This document shows positions 23,192 through 33,109 of a stretch of DNA of 33,118 bases, in pieces. The stretch comes from Lachnospiraceae bacterium (GTDB taxonomy: Bacteria > Bacillota > Clostridia > Lachnospirales > Lachnospiraceae), in NCBI GenBank assembly GCA_017553505.1, contig JAFZLD010000027.1:1-33118 (forward strand), given 5' to 3'. The notes beneath the pieces were generated by a model that saw only the letters and a program-made list of their open reading frames with translations, made no database searches and had not been told where the DNA came from. The position numbers were made by a program, and so were the translations under genes. Each line of letters opens with the position of its first letter. Position 1 is the stretch's first letter.

Positions 23192-24556
23192 ATGAAAAGA
23201 TTATTTTTACCTGTTCTTTTGGTGACATGCCTCTTTATGGTGGCATGCGGGGATGCTGACAAGGCCAAAGAATCCAATATAAGCATGTCAGTGACTGTAG
23301 AGTTGGAGACTTCAAGTGAGGATTCGGCAAGTGAGACATCGGAAGTTTCGGAGGACAAGGATGATTCTAAACTGTCGGATAACGACCTGATTTATGACTT
23401 CATTATCGAGTGCTGGAAGAATCGCGACATAGCGCCTTTGTACGAATATTGTTCAAAGGATATTAAAGATCTTATTGATGAAGACGGATTTGTTAAGATG
23501 TTTGATCAGTTTGTCGATAATTTCGGCGCGATTACAAGCGTAGACGAAAAAGAAGTTATTGAAACTCAGGGTATGCAGAGCTATAGCACCACGGTTCATT
23601 TTGAAAATGCCGACTGCCCGGCTTATTTTACCTTTATAAATAATGAAATCGGCGGAATCAATATGATGCCCACTTTCACTAAGGACTTCACTAATGAAGT
23701 TTCGGATACGGTTAAGGAAGACTACTTCCAAATTAATTCCGACGGATATAAGTTAACTGCAGTATTTACCTACTCGGGAAGCGATGCTCAGCCGACCGTT
23801 CTTTTGATAAACGGTTCCGGACCTTCAGATTATAATGAAGCCACAGGACTCGTTGCTCCTTTTGAGGAGATAGCCAGACGACTCGCGGACCGGGGAATCA
23901 ACTCGCTGAGAATGGAAAAGCGTACTTACAGATTTGGCGATAAGTTCAAACCTACAGATGACCTTGACGAAGAGTACTTTACGGACTTCGGTAATGCATA
24001 TAAGTGGCTGCAGAATGATTCCAGAGTTTCTGATATTTATATTGTGGGACATAGCCTCGGAGCGCAGATTGCGCTTGAGATGTCCGATGAGTACAAGCCC
24101 GCGGGACTTGTTTTCTTAAACGGTACTATGAGACATCTTGCAGATGTTGCGTACGATCAGTATGTTGAAGCAGACCCTGCCAATAAAGCCGCATACACAC
24201 AAATGTTTAGTGCCGCCAAGGCTGTTACGGCAGCAAATGTCAGCGGTGCCAACTACGGCGGACTTACCGATTACTACTGGGCGGACTACAACGACATGGA
24301 TCTGGAAGGTGATATGAAAGCGGTTGCTATCCCCGTGACAATTATCAATTGTGGCGCGGACAGTCAGATATATGATGCAGATATTGATTTGTTCAAGACT
24401 CTTATCGAAGGTAAAGACAACTGCACTTTCACACTTCTTCCGGGAATCAACCATTTCGGATATAAATCTGAAGGTCAGAATGCTTACGATACATTTAAGA
24501 ATCGTGAGTTTGCTACCGAGATTATCGATGCTATAGCCGGCGGAATCAAGAAATAG
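23192..24556 (+). CDS. Lipoprotein alpha/beta hydrolase with N-terminal DUF3887-like domain
   Basis: This 454-residue lipoprotein has a signal peptide with lipobox MVAC (Cys19) and an acidic Ser/Glu-rich linker (30-60). A DUF3887/NTF2-like domain follows (about 65-160), then an alpha/beta hydrolase domain (about 180-450). The hydrolase shows an oxyanion-type INGSGPSDYN loop (206-215), the nucleophile elbow GHSLG with Ser288, a likely Asp at 390 or 396 and PGINHFG with His421. It is probably a cell-surface esterase or peptidase-like hydrolase; the substrate is unknown. It has its own promoter and sits where rpoB would normally follow rplL. Confidence 0.85.
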   Translation: MKRLFLPVLLVTCLFMVACGDADKAKESNISMSVTVELETSSEDSASETSEVSEDKDDSKLSDNDLIYDFIIECWKNRDIAPLYEYCSKDIKDLIDEDGFVKMFDQFVDNFGAITSVDEKEVIETQGMQSYSTTVHFENADCPAYFTFINNEIGGINMMPTFTKDFTNEVSDTVKEDYFQINSDGYKLTAVFTYSGSDAQPTVLLINGSGPSDYNEATGLVAPFEEIARRLADRGINSLRMEKRTYRFGDKFKPTDDLDEEYFTDFGNAYKWLQNDSRVSDIYIVGHSLGAQIALEMSDEYKPAGLVFLNGTMRHLADVAYDQYVEADPANKAAYTQMFSAAKAVTAANVSGANYGGLTDYYWADYNDMDLEGDMKAVAIPVTIINCGADSQIYDADIDLFKTLIEGKDNCTFTLLPGINHFGYKSEGQNAYDTFKNREFATEIIDAIAGGIKK

Positions 24557-24598
24557 CAGTCCGCGACGCGCGTTCTTTTTACGTAATAATATGTGTAC

Positions 24599-24627
24599 TT
24601 GCCCGTTTAATTACTTTATTATATAAT
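24599..24627 (+). promoter_or_regulatory. Sigma-A promoter of the methyltransferase gene
   Basis: TTGCCC (24599-24604), 17 nt, TATAAT (24622-24627), about 35 nt before the start codon. Confidence 0.82.
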
Positions 24628-24662
24628 GTCGTGGAACATTAACTAAGATTACAGGTATTATT

Positions 24663-25544
24663 ATGTGGATTGCTAACAATTGGACAGATTATGAAGTAAT
24701 AGATACGTCGGGCGGCGAGAAACTTGAGAGATGGGGCAAGTATATTCTGCTTCGTCCGGACCCTCAGGTTATCTGGAACACCGAGAAGACCAATAAGAAC
24801 TGGAAGAAGTTAAACGGCCACTACCATCGTTCATCCAAGGGCGGCGGCGAGTGGGAGTTCTTAGACCTTCCCGATGAGTGGACGATTTCATATCAGAACG
24901 GAGCCAAGTTTCATCTTAAGCCTTTTGCCTTTAAGCACACGGGGTTGTTCCCCGAGCAGGCGGTTAACTGGGATTGGTTTTCTTCTATTATAAAAGGTGA
25001 GAAGGAAAGAAAGCCCGATAAGCCTATCAAGGTTTTGAACCTTTTTGCATATACCGGCGGCGCTACATTGGCTGCTGCACTTGCGGGTGCTGAGGTTACA
25101 CATGTCGACGCTTCCAAAGGTATGGTAGGCTGGGCGAAAGAAAACGCTGTTTCCTCAGGCCTTCAGGATGCCAAGATTCGCTGGCTTGTAGACGACTGCG
25201 TGAAGTTTGTCGAGAGAGAAATCCGTCGCGGCAACAAGTACGACGGCATCATCATGGATCCCCCTTCATACGGACGCGGACCCAAGGGTGAGATTTGGAA
25301 GATTGAAGAGAGCGTATTTCCTTTTGTGGAATTGTGTGAGCAGCTTCTTTCGGATGACGCGATTTTCTTCTTAATAAACAGTTATACTACCGGACTTCAG
25401 CCTGCGGTACTTACATATATGCTCAGTACTGCGATAGCTAAGAAGCACCCGGGAATGGTTAAGTCGGACGAGATAGGACTTCCGGTATCCGACAACGGAC
25501 TGGTACTTCCCTGCGGCGCGAGTGGCAGATGGATGAGACAATAG
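24663..25544 (+). CDS. Class I SAM-dependent methyltransferase, RlmI-like
   Basis: This 293-residue protein has a Rossmann methyltransferase core: motif I VLNLFAYTGGATLAAA (124-139), acidic motif II VDASKG (148-153), VDD near 176-178 and the catalytic motif DPPSYGRG (199-206). These features place it with COG1092 rRNA cytosine-C5 methyltransferase-like proteins (RlmI group). The classical N-terminal PUA domain is not obvious; residues 1-100 form a shorter, different domain. Substrate is therefore uncertain, though rRNA would fit its place between two ribosomal protein clusters. The SD is weak (ACAGG). Confidence 0.83.
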   Translation: MWIANNWTDYEVIDTSGGEKLERWGKYILLRPDPQVIWNTEKTNKNWKKLNGHYHRSSKGGGEWEFLDLPDEWTISYQNGAKFHLKPFAFKHTGLFPEQAVNWDWFSSIIKGEKERKPDKPIKVLNLFAYTGGATLAAALAGAEVTHVDASKGMVGWAKENAVSSGLQDAKIRWLVDDCVKFVEREIRRGNKYDGIIMDPPSYGRGPKGEIWKIEESVFPFVELCEQLLSDDAIFFLINSYTTGLQPAVLTYMLSTAIAKKHPGMVKSDEIGLPVSDNGLVLPCGASGRWMRQ

Positions 25545-25654
25545 TTTCTTTGGCAGAGACTTATAAAGGCAGTAGTGCATATCGCACATAAACCTGCCGG
25601 GCAGTGCTTAAAAACGGGCAAAACTGCCGATTATGAAAAAAATTAAAAAAATGC

Positions 25655-25683
25655 TTGCTTTTTACGGTGACTTGGTGTATTAT
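25655..25683 (+). promoter_or_regulatory. Sigma-A promoter of the S10 operon
   Basis: TTGCTT (25655-25660), 17 nt, TATTAT (25678-25683). It is the best match in the upstream region and gives a long leader. Confidence 0.65.
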
Positions 25684-25856
25684 AACGATTGCTGTGGCAT
25701 GATAGCTATGAAGCGTGAGGTTGCTGCATTCGGGAATACATAACCGCTTGCAGGTTTTCCGCGGAGCGAAAGTCATGTAAACTGACGACAAGTCACTGTA
25801 CAAAGCAACTGTCTATCAATAGGATAGAAACGACGTGCAAGTCGCTATCCCCGAGA

Positions 25857-25886
25857 GAAGAATGCTTATGTGTTCTTCGTTTTTTT
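25857..25886 (+). terminator. Candidate attenuator in the S10 leader
   Basis: GAAGAA pairs with TTCTTC around TGCTTATGTG, followed by GTTTTTTT. The stem is AT-rich and only six base pairs, so the strength is uncertain. Its place about 90 nt before rpsJ suggests conditional termination. Confidence 0.6.
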
Positions 25887-25974
25887 CAGAGGGTTTAGGA
25901 CACGCACGGGAGAGTGTACAGTCGCCACTTGTCGTACTTAGCTTTAAAAGTACGAAAAGGAGGAGACTTTTTTT

Positions 25975-26286
25975 ATGGCAAGTCAAGTAATGAGAATCAC
26001 ACTCAAGGCATATGATCATCAGTTGGTTGATGCATCTGCCAAGAAAATCATCGAGACCGTTAAGAAGAACGGTTCCCAGGTTAGTGGACCTGTTCCGCTT
26101 CCTACTAAGAAGGAAGTTGTAACAATTCTCCGCGCTGTTCACAAGTACAAAGATTCCAGAGAACAGTTCGAGCAGAGAACCCACAAGAGACTCATCGATA
26201 TCATTACTCCCACACAGAAGACAGTCGAAGCTCTTCAGAGACTCGAAATGCCTGCAGGTGTGAGCATCGATATCAAGATGAAATAA
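25975..26286 (+). CDS. rpsJ: 30S ribosomal protein S10
   Basis: This 103-residue protein of standard length contains [38 protein letters not shown] and the [24 protein letters not shown] end typical of S10. In addition to its ribosomal role in the 30S head, S10 (NusE) binds NusB in antitermination complexes. It is the first gene of the S10 operon, with a 76-nt gap before rplC that can fold into a small GAATG/CATTC hairpin. Confidence 0.98.
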   Translation: MASQVMRITLKAYDHQLVDASAKKIIETVKKNGSQVSGPVPLPTKKEVVTILRAVHKYKDSREQFEQRTHKRLIDIITPTQKTVEALQRLEMPAGVSIDIKMK

Positions 26287-26362
26287 TTCTTAAAACTGAC
26301 AAATAACAACCTCTACTAGAATGAATGCCCTGTGCATTCCGCTGTAGACACAAGGAGGAAAA

Positions 26363-27046
26363 ATGAAAAAAGCATTATTAGCTACCAAAGTCGGAATGAC
26401 TCAAATCTTCAATGCAGACGGTACATTGGTACCCGTTACTGTACTTCAGGCAGGCCCCTGCGTAGTAACACAGGTTAAGACAATCGAGAACGACGGTTAC
26501 GAAGCAGTTCAGGTTGGTTTCGCTGAGAAGACAGAAAGAATCACTAACAAGGACGCCAACGGCAAGAAGGAATACGTTCATGTTCACGGCGTTAACAATG
26601 CTCTTAAGGGACATTTCAAAAAGGCCGGCACAACCGCTAAGAGATACGTAAGAGAGTTCAAGCTCGAGAACGTTAGCGATTATGCACTCGGTTCAGAAAT
26701 CAAGGCTGACATCTTCGCAGAAGGCGACAAGGTTGACGCTACCGCTATTTCAAAGGGTAAAGGCTTCCAGGGCGCAATCAAGAGATTAGGCCAGCACAGA
26801 GGACCTATGAAGCATGGTTCCAAGTTCCATCGTCATCAGGGTTCCAACGGTGCATGTTCCTCACCCAGCCGTGTATTTAAGGGAAAAGGAATGCCCGGTC
26901 ACATGGGACACGTTAAGGTAACTGTTCAGAACCTTGAAGTAGTAAGAGTTGATGCAGAAAACAACTTATTACTCGTTAAGGGCGCAGTACCCGGACCCAA
27001 GAAAGCCTTGGTTACCATTAAAGAAACCGTTAAGGCTAACGCTTAA
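26363..27046 (+). CDS. rplC: 50S ribosomal protein L3
   Basis: This 227-residue protein begins with [32 protein letters not shown] and contains the conserved tip segment [32 protein letters not shown], which reaches toward the peptidyl transferase centre. It is somewhat longer than the usual 205-210 residues because of extra sequence around residues 60-95 ([20 protein letters not shown]). AAGGAGG precedes the start. Confidence 0.98.
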   Translation: MKKALLATKVGMTQIFNADGTLVPVTVLQAGPCVVTQVKTIENDGYEAVQVGFAEKTERITNKDANGKKEYVHVHGVNNALKGHFKKAGTTAKRYVREFKLENVSDYALGSEIKADIFAEGDKVDATAISKGKGFQGAIKRLGQHRGPMKHGSKFHRHQGSNGACSSPSRVFKGKGMPGHMGHVKVTVQNLEVVRVDAENNLLLVKGAVPGPKKALVTIKETVKANA

Positions 27047-27072
27047 TACAGATCGGAAGGAGGACCATTAAG

Positions 27073-27693
27073 ATGGCAAAAGTAGCTGTTTATAATATGG
27101 AAGGCAAGGAAGTTGAAAAGATCGACTTAAGCGATGCAGTATTCGGTGTAGAAATTAACGAACATCTCGTACACATGGCTGTCGTACAACAGCTTGCAAA
27201 TAATCGTCAGGGAACTCAGAAGGCTAAGACCCGTTCCGAAGTTTCCGGTGGCGGAAGAAAACCTTGGAGACAGAAAGGAACCGGACATGCTCGTCAGGGT
27301 TCAACCAGATCTCCTCAGTGGACAGGCGGCGGCGTAGTATTCGCTCCCGTACCCCGCGACTATTCCTTCAAGCTTAACAAGAAGGAAAAGAGAGCTGCAT
27401 TAAAGTCTGCTCTTACCAGCCGTTTACAGGCTGAGAAGTTAATTGTTGTTGATGCTCTTAAGTTCGATGAGATCAAGACCAAGAACTTCGCTAACGTAAT
27501 GAAGAACTTAAAGGTTGAAAAGGGCCTTGTAGTATTAGCTGAGAACGATGCTAACGTTGTTCTTTCCGCTAAGAACATGGCTGATGTTGATACAACTCTT
27601 GTAAATCAGATCAATGTATACGACATCATGAAGGGCGGCACAATCGTTCTTACCAAGGACGCCGCTAAGAAGATCGAGGAGGTGTACGCATAA
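27073..27693 (+). CDS. rplD: 50S ribosomal protein L4
   Basis: This 206-residue protein contains the exit-tunnel loop ([30 protein letters not shown]), the site where macrolide-resistance changes occur in other species; it looks wild type. L4 is the autogenous repressor of the S10 operon in E. coli. Its stop overlaps the rplW start by one base (TAATG), indicating translational coupling. Confidence 0.98.
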   Translation: MAKVAVYNMEGKEVEKIDLSDAVFGVEINEHLVHMAVVQQLANNRQGTQKAKTRSEVSGGGRKPWRQKGTGHARQGSTRSPQWTGGGVVFAPVPRDYSFKLNKKEKRAALKSALTSRLQAEKLIVVDALKFDEIKTKNFANVMKNLKVEKGLVVLAENDANVVLSAKNMADVDTTLVNQINVYDIMKGGTIVLTKDAAKKIEEVYA

Positions 27694-27992
27694 TGGCAGC
27701 AATTCAGTACTATGACGTAATCCTTAAGCCTGTACTTACCGAGAAGAGTATGTCAGGCATGGGCGAGAAGAAATACACTTTCCTTGTACACACCGAGGCT
27801 AACAAGTCTCAGATCAAGGAAGCGGTTGAGAAGATGTTCGCAGGAACAAAGGTTAAGCGCGTTAACACCGTTAACTACGACGGCAAGTCCAAGAGACGTG
27901 GCGCTACAACCGGTAAGACCGCTGCTACCAAGAAGGCAGTCGTTTGGCTTACAGACGACAGCAAGGATATCGAAATCTTTGCAGGTTTATAA
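27693..27992 (+). CDS. rplW: 50S ribosomal protein L23
   Basis: This 99-residue protein begins [15 protein letters not shown] and has the loop region [22 protein letters not shown] typical of L23. It lies at the exit tunnel and docks trigger factor and SRP. It starts inside the rplD stop (GGAGGTGTACGCATAATG gives the SD). A 62-nt spacer leads to rplB. Confidence 0.98.
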   Translation: MAAIQYYDVILKPVLTEKSMSGMGEKKYTFLVHTEANKSQIKEAVEKMFAGTKVKRVNTVNYDGKSKRRGATTGKTAATKKAVVWLTDDSKDIEIFAGL

Positions 27993-28054
27993 GATAGGCC
28001 TTCAATTTATACGCACATGAAGCGTGATAACAAATCAGTAAAGGAGACATTAAA

Positions 28055-28897
28055 ATGGGAATTAAGACATATAACCCCTATACACCCTCCAGAAGAAATA
28101 TGACCAACTCCGATTTTGCGGAAATCACCAAGAAGACTCCCGAGAAGAGCCTCGTTGTTAGCATTCCCAAGACCGCAGGTCGTAACAATCAGGGTAAGAT
28201 CACCGTTAGACACATCGGTGGCGGTAACAAGAAGAAATACAGATTAGTTGATTTTAAGCGTTTAAAAGACGGCGTTCCTGCTAAGGTAATCGGTATCGAA
28301 TACGATCCCAACAGAACAGCCAACATCGCTCTTATCTGCTACGCAGACGGCGAGAAGTCATACATCCTTGCTCCCGAAGGACTTAAGGACGGTATGAAGA
28401 TTATGAACGGACCTGAAGCTGAAGTAAGAATCGGTAACTGCTTACCTCTTTCAGAAATCCCGATCGGTACTGAAGTACACAACATTGAGCTCTATCCCGG
28501 TAAGGGCGGACAGCTTGTTCGTTCCGCTGGTAACAGCGCTCAGGTTCTTGCTAAAGAAGGTAAGTACGCAACACTTCGTCTTCCTTCAGGCGAAATGAGA
28601 ATGGTTCCCCTTGTATGCCGCGCATCTATCGGTGTTGTAGGCAACGGTGACCACAACCTCGTAAACATCGGTAAGGCCGGACGTAAGCGCCATATGGGCA
28701 TTCGTCCTACTGTACGCGGTTCCGTTATGAACCCTAACGACCATCCTCACGGTGGTGGTGAAGGTAAGTGTGGTATCGGTCGTCCCGGTCCCAGCACTCC
28801 TTGGGGCAAGCCCGCACTTGGTCTTAAGACTCGTAAGGCTAAGAAGGCTTCCAACAAGCTCATCGTAAGAAGACGTAACGGTAAGGCTATTAAATAA
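28055..28897 (+). CDS. rplB: 50S ribosomal protein L2
   Basis: This 280-residue protein has the full L2 core ([39 protein letters not shown]) and the conserved [19 protein letters not shown] loop at about 228-246, whose histidines are essential in other bacteria. It is required for subunit joining and peptidyl transferase assembly. Lengths and spacing are normal; AAAGGAG precedes the start. Confidence 0.98.
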   Translation: MGIKTYNPYTPSRRNMTNSDFAEITKKTPEKSLVVSIPKTAGRNNQGKITVRHIGGGNKKKYRLVDFKRLKDGVPAKVIGIEYDPNRTANIALICYADGEKSYILAPEGLKDGMKIMNGPEAEVRIGNCLPLSEIPIGTEVHNIELYPGKGGQLVRSAGNSAQVLAKEGKYATLRLPSGEMRMVPLVCRASIGVVGNGDHNLVNIGKAGRKRHMGIRPTVRGSVMNPNDHPHGGGEGKCGIGRPGPSTPWGKPALGLKTRKAKKASNKLIVRRRNGKAIK

Positions 28898-28914
28898 TAC
28901 AGGAGGAAGAATCA

Positions 28915-29196
28915 ATGGCAAGATCGATTAAAAAAGGACCCTTCGCAGACAAGAGCCTTCTTAAGAAGGTTGATGCGATGAATGCAGCCGGACAGAAGCA
29001 GGTAATCAAGACCTGGTCCCGTCGTTCTACAATCTTCCCCTCATTTGTGGGACATACGATTGCAGTACACGATGGACGTAAGCACGTTCCGGTATATGTA
29101 ACAGAAGACATGGTTGGACATAAACTTGGCGAATTCGTTGCTACCAGAACCTTCAGAGGCCACGGTAAGGACGAAAAGAAGTCAAAAGTAAAGTAA
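28915..29196 (+). CDS. rpsS: 30S ribosomal protein S19
   Basis: This 93-residue protein starts [18 protein letters not shown] and contains [37 protein letters not shown], the classical S19 pattern. It pairs with S13 in the 30S head. It lies 17 nt after rplB behind AGGAGGAAG. Confidence 0.98.
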   Translation: MARSIKKGPFADKSLLKKVDAMNAAGQKQVIKTWSRRSTIFPSFVGHTIAVHDGRKHVPVYVTEDMVGHKLGEFVATRTFRGHGKDEKKSKVK

Positions 29197-29223
29197 GAGG
29201 CAATTTGAAAGGAGGACATATCT

Positions 29224-29610
29224 ATGGCTAAAGGACATAGATCTCAAATTAAGAGAGAAAGAAACGCACAGAAAGATACAAGACCTTCAGCAAAATTGTC
29301 TTACGCTAGAATTTCGGTTCAGAAGGCTTGTTTCGTTTTAGATGCCATCAGAGGAAAAGATGCAAAGACAGCTCTTGCTATTCTTACATATAATCCCAGA
29401 TATGGTTCAAGTATCATCAAGAAATTGTTGGAGTCAGCAATCGCTAATGCCGAGAACAATAACGGCATGAACGCTGATAACCTTTACGTAGCAGAATGCT
29501 TCGCTAACAAGGGACCCACAATGAAGAGAGTAAGACCCCGCGCACAGGGCCGCGCTTACAGAATCGAGAAGCGTATGAGCCACATCACTGTTGTGCTGGA
29601 TGAAAGATAG
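29224..29610 (+). CDS. rplV: 50S ribosomal protein L22
   Basis: This 128-residue protein has the tunnel-lining beta-hairpin near its C terminus ([26 protein letters not shown]) and an N-terminal helical domain with [27 protein letters not shown]. No macrolide-resistance insertion is seen in the hairpin. The next gene starts 11 nt later. Confidence 0.98.
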   Translation: MAKGHRSQIKRERNAQKDTRPSAKLSYARISVQKACFVLDAIRGKDAKTALAILTYNPRYGSSIIKKLLESAIANAENNNGMNADNLYVAECFANKGPTMKRVRPRAQGRAYRIEKRMSHITVVLDER

Positions 29611-29621
29611 GAGGAGCGAAA

Positions 29622-30281
29622 ATGGGACAGAAAGTTAATCCTCATGGACTTAGAGTCGGTGTAATCAAGGATTGGGATTCCAGATGGTATGCTGAATCCG
29701 ATTTCGCCGATAACCTTGTAGAAGATTACAACATCAGAAAATATCTCAAGAAGAAATTATTTGCTGCAGGTATCAGCAAGATTGAAATTGAAAGAGCTTC
29801 CGACCGCGTAAAGGTTATTATCTTCACTGCTAAGCCCGGTGTTATCATCGGTAAGGGCGGTCAGGAAATCGAAGTTACTAAGAACGAAGTTGCTAAGCTT
29901 GTAGGCGGCAAGAAAGTACTTGTTGATATCAAGGAAATCAAGCGTCCCGATAAGGATGCTCAGCTTGTTGCAGAGAACATTGCACAGCAGCTTGAGAACC
30001 GTGTATCTTTCCGTCGTGCTATGAAGTCTTCAATGTCCAGAACAATGAAGGCAGGCGCTCTTGGTATCAAGGCAGCTGTAGGCGGACGTTTAGGCGGCGC
30101 TGATATCGCTCGTACCGAGACATACAGCGAAGGCACCATTCCGCTTCAGACACTCAGAGCTGACATCGATTACGGTTTCGCTGAGGCAGATACCACTTAC
30201 GGTAAGCTCGGCGTTAAGGTTTGGATCTACAAGGGTGAGGTCCTTCCTACAAAGTCTAACAAGGAAGGGAGCGATAAATAA
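29622..30281 (+). CDS. rpsC: 30S ribosomal protein S3
   Basis: This 219-residue protein starts [21 protein letters not shown] and has a type II KH domain with the GxxG loop as GKGG at 77-80 ([13 protein letters not shown]). The C-terminal domain ends in [17 protein letters not shown]3 lies at the mRNA entry site and contributes helicase activity. The stop codon overlaps the rplP start (TAATG). Confidence 0.98.
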   Translation: MGQKVNPHGLRVGVIKDWDSRWYAESDFADNLVEDYNIRKYLKKKLFAAGISKIEIERASDRVKVIIFTAKPGVIIGKGGQEIEVTKNEVAKLVGGKKVLVDIKEIKRPDKDAQLVAENIAQQLENRVSFRRAMKSSMSRTMKAGALGIKAAVGGRLGGADIARTETYSEGTIPLQTLRADIDYGFAEADTTYGKLGVKVWIYKGEVLPTKSNKEGSDK

Positions 30282-30718
30282 TGTTAATGCCTAAGAGAGT
30301 TAAGCGTCGTAAACAGTTCCGCGGTACTATGGCAGGAAAAGCGATGCGTGGAAATAAGATTTCCTATGGTGAGTTCGGTCTTGTAGCTACAGAGCCCAGC
30401 TGGGTTAAGTCCAATCAGATTGAGGCAGCCCGTGTAGCTATGACAAGATACGTAAAACGTGGCGGTCAGGTTTGGATCAAGATTTTCCCTGACAAGCCCA
30501 TCACAGCTAAGCCGGCAGAAACCCGTATGGGTTCCGGTAAAGGAACAGTAGAATATTGGGTAGCAGTAGTTAAGCCCGGACGTGTAATGTTCGAAATCGC
30601 AGGCGTTCCCGAAGAGACCGCCAGAGAAGCATTACGTCTGGCATCACACAAGCTTCCTTGTAAATGTAAGATAGTTTCCAAAGCGGACTTGGAAGGCGGT
30701 GCATCTAATGAAAACTAA
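30281..30718 (+). CDS. rplP: 50S ribosomal protein L16
   Basis: This 145-residue protein begins [15 protein letters not shown], the usual Firmicutes L16 start, so the first ATG (overlapping the rpsC stop) is kept over the second ATG at 30287. The [28 protein letters not shown] segment near the tRNA elbow is intact. It overlaps rpmC by 11 nt. Confidence 0.97.
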   Translation: MLMPKRVKRRKQFRGTMAGKAMRGNKISYGEFGLVATEPSWVKSNQIEAARVAMTRYVKRGGQVWIKIFPDKPITAKPAETRMGSGKGTVEYWVAVVKPGRVMFEIAGVPEETAREALRLASHKLPCKCKIVSKADLEGGASNEN

Positions 30719-30917
30719 TAAGTATGTTGACAGTTTAAATGCAAAGACAACTGCAGAATTGACAAAGGAATTAACCGATGCCAAGAAGGAACTTTTCAAC
30801 TTGAGATTCCAGAATGCTACTAACCAGTTGGATAACACAGCAAGAATTAAAGAAGTTAGAAAGAACATAGCAAGAATTCAGACCGTTATGACTGCAAAGT
30901 CTAAGGCTGAAGCGTAA
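30708..30917 (+). CDS. rpmC: 50S ribosomal protein L29
   Basis: This 69-residue protein starts at the ATG at 30708 ([18 protein letters not shown]). A GTG at 30699 would add three residues but sits only 2 nt after the SD GGAAGG. The family motif [30 protein letters not shown] is present. L29 borders the exit tunnel next to L23. Its start lies inside the end of rplP, implying coupling. Confidence 0.95.
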   Translation: MKTNKYVDSLNAKTTAELTKELTDAKKELFNLRFQNATNQLDNTARIKEVRKNIARIQTVMTAKSKAEA

Positions 30918-30955
30918 GTTCGGCATTTGGATAATCAGAAAGGAGACTTAAAGTC

Positions 30956-31213
30956 GTGGAAGAAAGAAACTTAAGAAAAACACGTGTCGGCAAGGTTGTC
31001 AGCGATAAGATGGATAAGACAATCACAGTTGCAGTTGAAGACCACGTAAAGCATCCTCTTTACGGAAAGATTGTTAAGAAGACCTACAAGTTGAAAGCTC
31101 ATGACGAGAACAACGAATGTCAGGTTGGCGATACAGTTAAAGTAATGGAAACAAGACCCCTCTCCAAGGATAAGAGATGGAGACTTGTTGAAATCGTAGA
31201 AAAAGCTAAGTAA
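30956..31213 (+). CDS. rpsQ: 30S ribosomal protein S17
   Basis: This 85-residue protein has [37 protein letters not shown], the OB-fold rRNA-binding pattern of S17. It uses a GTG start behind AAAGGAG, with spacing of about 10 nt. It binds 16S rRNA early in 30S assembly. Confidence 0.97.
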   Translation: MEERNLRKTRVGKVVSDKMDKTITVAVEDHVKHPLYGKIVKKTYKLKAHDENNECQVGDTVKVMETRPLSKDKRWRLVEIVEKAK

Positions 31214-31233
31214 GCATTGGAAGGAGAAAAAGC

Positions 31234-31602
31234 ATGATTCAACAGGAAAGCAGATTGAAGGTTGCTGATAACACCGGTGCTAAGGAATTGCTTTGCATCC
31301 GTGTTATGGGCGGATCTACAAGAAGATATGCTAACATCGGCGACATCATCGTAGCCAGTGTTAAAGATGCTACACCCGGCGGAGTTGTTAAGAAGGGTGA
31401 TGTAGTTAAAGCTGTTGTTGTTCGTACAGTTAAGGGCGCTCGTCGTAAAGACGGCTCCTATATCAAATTTGACGAGAATGCTGCGGTAATCATTAAAGAC
31501 GACAAGGAACCCAAGGGAACCCGTATTTTTGGACCCGTAGCACGTGAGCTTCGTGAGAAACAGTTCTCCAAGATCGTTTCTTTGGCTCCCGAAGTACTGT
31601 AG
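31234..31602 (+). CDS. rplN: 50S ribosomal protein L14
   Basis: This 122-residue protein of exact family length starts [19 protein letters not shown] and contains [28 protein letters not shown]14 forms an intersubunit bridge and is the docking site of the silencing factor RsfS. It has standard spacing with rpsQ and rplX. Confidence 0.98.
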   Translation: MIQQESRLKVADNTGAKELLCIRVMGGSTRRYANIGDIIVASVKDATPGGVVKKGDVVKAVVVRTVKGARRKDGSYIKFDENAAVIIKDDKEPKGTRIFGPVARELREKQFSKIVSLAPEVL

Positions 31603-31612
31603 GAGGTAGCTA

Positions 31613-31924
31613 ATGGCAACAATGAAGATTAAAAAAGGTGATACCGTTAAGGTTATCGCCGGCAAGGACACCGGTAAAGAAGGTAAGGTTCTTGTTGTAG
31701 ACCAGAAGAACGCTAAGGTTGTTGTTGAAGGCGTTAACATGGTTAGCAAGCATATGAAGCCCTCCCAGGCTAATCAGAACGGTGGCATCGTACAGAAGGA
31801 AGCAGCTATCGACATCTCTAACGTTATGCTCGTATTCAAGGGCAAGACCACAAGAGTCGGCTTCAAGATGGACGGTGACAAGAAAGTCCGTTATGCCAAG
31901 GCAACGGGCGACGTTATCGATTAA
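31613..31924 (+). CDS. rplX: 50S ribosomal protein L24
   Basis: This 103-residue protein has an N-terminal KOW motif ([25 protein letters not shown]) and the [35 protein letters not shown] block. It is an assembly initiator of the large subunit. It starts 10 nt after rplN behind AGGAGG. Confidence 0.98.
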   Translation: MATMKIKKGDTVKVIAGKDTGKEGKVLVVDQKNAKVVVEGVNMVSKHMKPSQANQNGGIVQKEAAIDISNVMLVFKGKTTRVGFKMDGDKKVRYAKATGDVID

Positions 31925-31947
31925 TACGTAAAGGAGGCCAATTAAAC

Positions 31948-32487
31948 GTGAGTAGATATAAGGATTTATACAAGAACGAAATTGTCAAGGCTATGACTGA
32001 CAAGTTCGGATATAAAAACGTTATGGAAGTTCCCAAGCTCGACAAGATCGTTATCAACATGGGTGTTGGCGAAGCTAAGGAAAATGCCAAGGTTTTAGAG
32101 TCTGCTGTTGCTGACATGGAAAAGATTGCAGGTCAGAAGGCAGTTATCACAAAGGCAAAGAAGTCTGTTGCAAACTTCAAGATTCGTGAAGGTCAGGCTA
32201 TCGGATGTAAGGTTACCCTTCGCGGTGAGAAGATGTACGAGTTCTGCGATCGTCTTGTAAACCTTGCACTTCCCCGAGTTCGTGACTTCAGAGGTGTAAA
32301 CCCCAACGGATTCGATGGCAGAGGTAACTACGCTCTCGGTATTAAAGAGCAGATTATTTTCCCTGAAATCGAGTACGATAAGGTAGATAAGGTTCGCGGT
32401 ATGGACATTATCTTCGTAACTACAGCAAAGACAGATGAAGAGGCACGTGAATTACTTAGATTATTCAACATGCCGTTCGCGAAATAG
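31948..32487 (+). CDS. rplE: 50S ribosomal protein L5
   Basis: This 179-residue protein includes [51 protein letters not shown] and [28 protein letters not shown], all typical. L5 binds 5S rRNA and contacts S13. It starts with GTG behind AAAGGAGG. Confidence 0.98.
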   Translation: MSRYKDLYKNEIVKAMTDKFGYKNVMEVPKLDKIVINMGVGEAKENAKVLESAVADMEKIAGQKAVITKAKKSVANFKIREGQAIGCKVTLRGEKMYEFCDRLVNLALPRVRDFRGVNPNGFDGRGNYALGIKEQIIFPEIEYDKVDKVRGMDIIFVTTAKTDEEARELLRLFNMPFAK

Positions 32488-32501
32488 GAGGAGGTAAATT
32501 C

Positions 32502-32687
32502 ATGGCTAAAACAGCAATGAAGCTTAAACAGCAGAAGAAGCCTAAGTTCTCTACAAGAGCTTATACCCGCTGCAAGATTTGTGGACGTCCCCATGCAGTT
32601 TTAAGAAAGTATGGAATTTGCAGAGTTTGCTTCCGTGAACTCGCATACAAGGGCGAAATCCCCGGCGTTAAGAAGGCCAGCTGGTAA
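32502..32687 (+). CDS. rpsN: 30S ribosomal protein S14, zinc-binding (type Z)
   Basis: This 61-residue protein has the two CxxC pairs of the short zinc form ([20 protein letters not shown]) and ends [14 protein letters not shown]. The zinc form is normal in the spc cluster of Firmicutes. It lies 14 nt after rplE with a GGAGGAGG ribosome site. Confidence 0.98.
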   Translation: MAKTAMKLKQQKKPKFSTRAYTRCKICGRPHAVLRKYGICRVCFRELAYKGEIPGVKKASW

Positions 32688-32707
32688 GAAGAAAGGAGGA
32701 CAATCAA

Positions 32708-33109
32708 ATGGCATGTAATGATCCCATTGCAGATATGCTTACAAGAATTCGTAATGCTAACACTGCAAAACACGATACAGTAGATGTTCCCTCATCTAAG
32801 ATGAAATTAGCTATCGCTCAGATTCTTCTTGATGAAGGTTACATAAAGAAATTTGATTTAGTTGACGAAGGTAGCTTCAAGAATATTCACATCACCTTGA
32901 AGTACGGCGCTGACAAGAACGAAAAGATTATCTCCGGTATTCAGAGAATCTCCAAGCCCGGTCTTCGTGTATACGCTAGCAAGGAAGATCTTCCCAGAGT
33001 ACTTGGCGGACTTGGTATCGCTATCATCTCCACCAACCAGGGCGTAGTTACCGACAAGAAGGCTCGTGAGCTTGCAGTCGGCGGCGAAGTTCTTGCTTTC
33101 GTATGGTAA
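32708..33109 (+). CDS. rpsH: 30S ribosomal protein S8
   Basis: This 133-residue protein starts [43 protein letters not shown] and ends [26 protein letters not shown], complete before the window edge. S8 binds helix 21 of 16S rRNA and in E. coli represses the spc operon. The operon presumably continues into rplF beyond the window. Confidence 0.98.
   Translation: MACNDPIADMLTRIRNANTAKHDTVDVPSSKMKLAIAQILLDEGYIKKFDLVDEGSFKNIHITLKYGADKNEKIISGIQRISKPGLRVYASKEDLPRVLGGLGIAIISTNQGVVTDKKARELAVGGEVLAFVW

Larger units (their letters stand above)
25545..25974 (+). promoter_or_regulatory. Upstream region and structured leader of the S10 operon
   Basis: No gene is seen in these 430 bp. After the methyltransferase stop, overlapping arms GGCAG/CTGCC and GGCAGT/ACTGCC (25568-25628) can form alternative hairpins. 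A promoter at 25655-25683 (TTGCTT, 17 nt, TATTAT) starts a leader of about 285 nt. This leader has the hairpin GGATAG...CTATCC enclosing CGAC/GTCG (25822-25851) and a terminator-like hairpin at 25857-25886. It ends in the SD AAAAGGAGGAG. Autogenous control by a ribosomal protein, as by L4 in E. coli, is possible but not shown. Confidence 0.6.

Noticed and set aside
24561-24580. Terminator after the lipoprotein hydrolase gene
   Set aside because: A CGCG-ACG-CGCG stem followed by TTCTTTTT is present, but the loop is minimal and the stem short, so it is left uncalled.
31120-31749. Minus-strand reading frame of 209 codons over rpsQ, rplN and rplX
   Set aside because: It is antisense to three unambiguous ribosomal protein genes, with no SD and no family resemblance.
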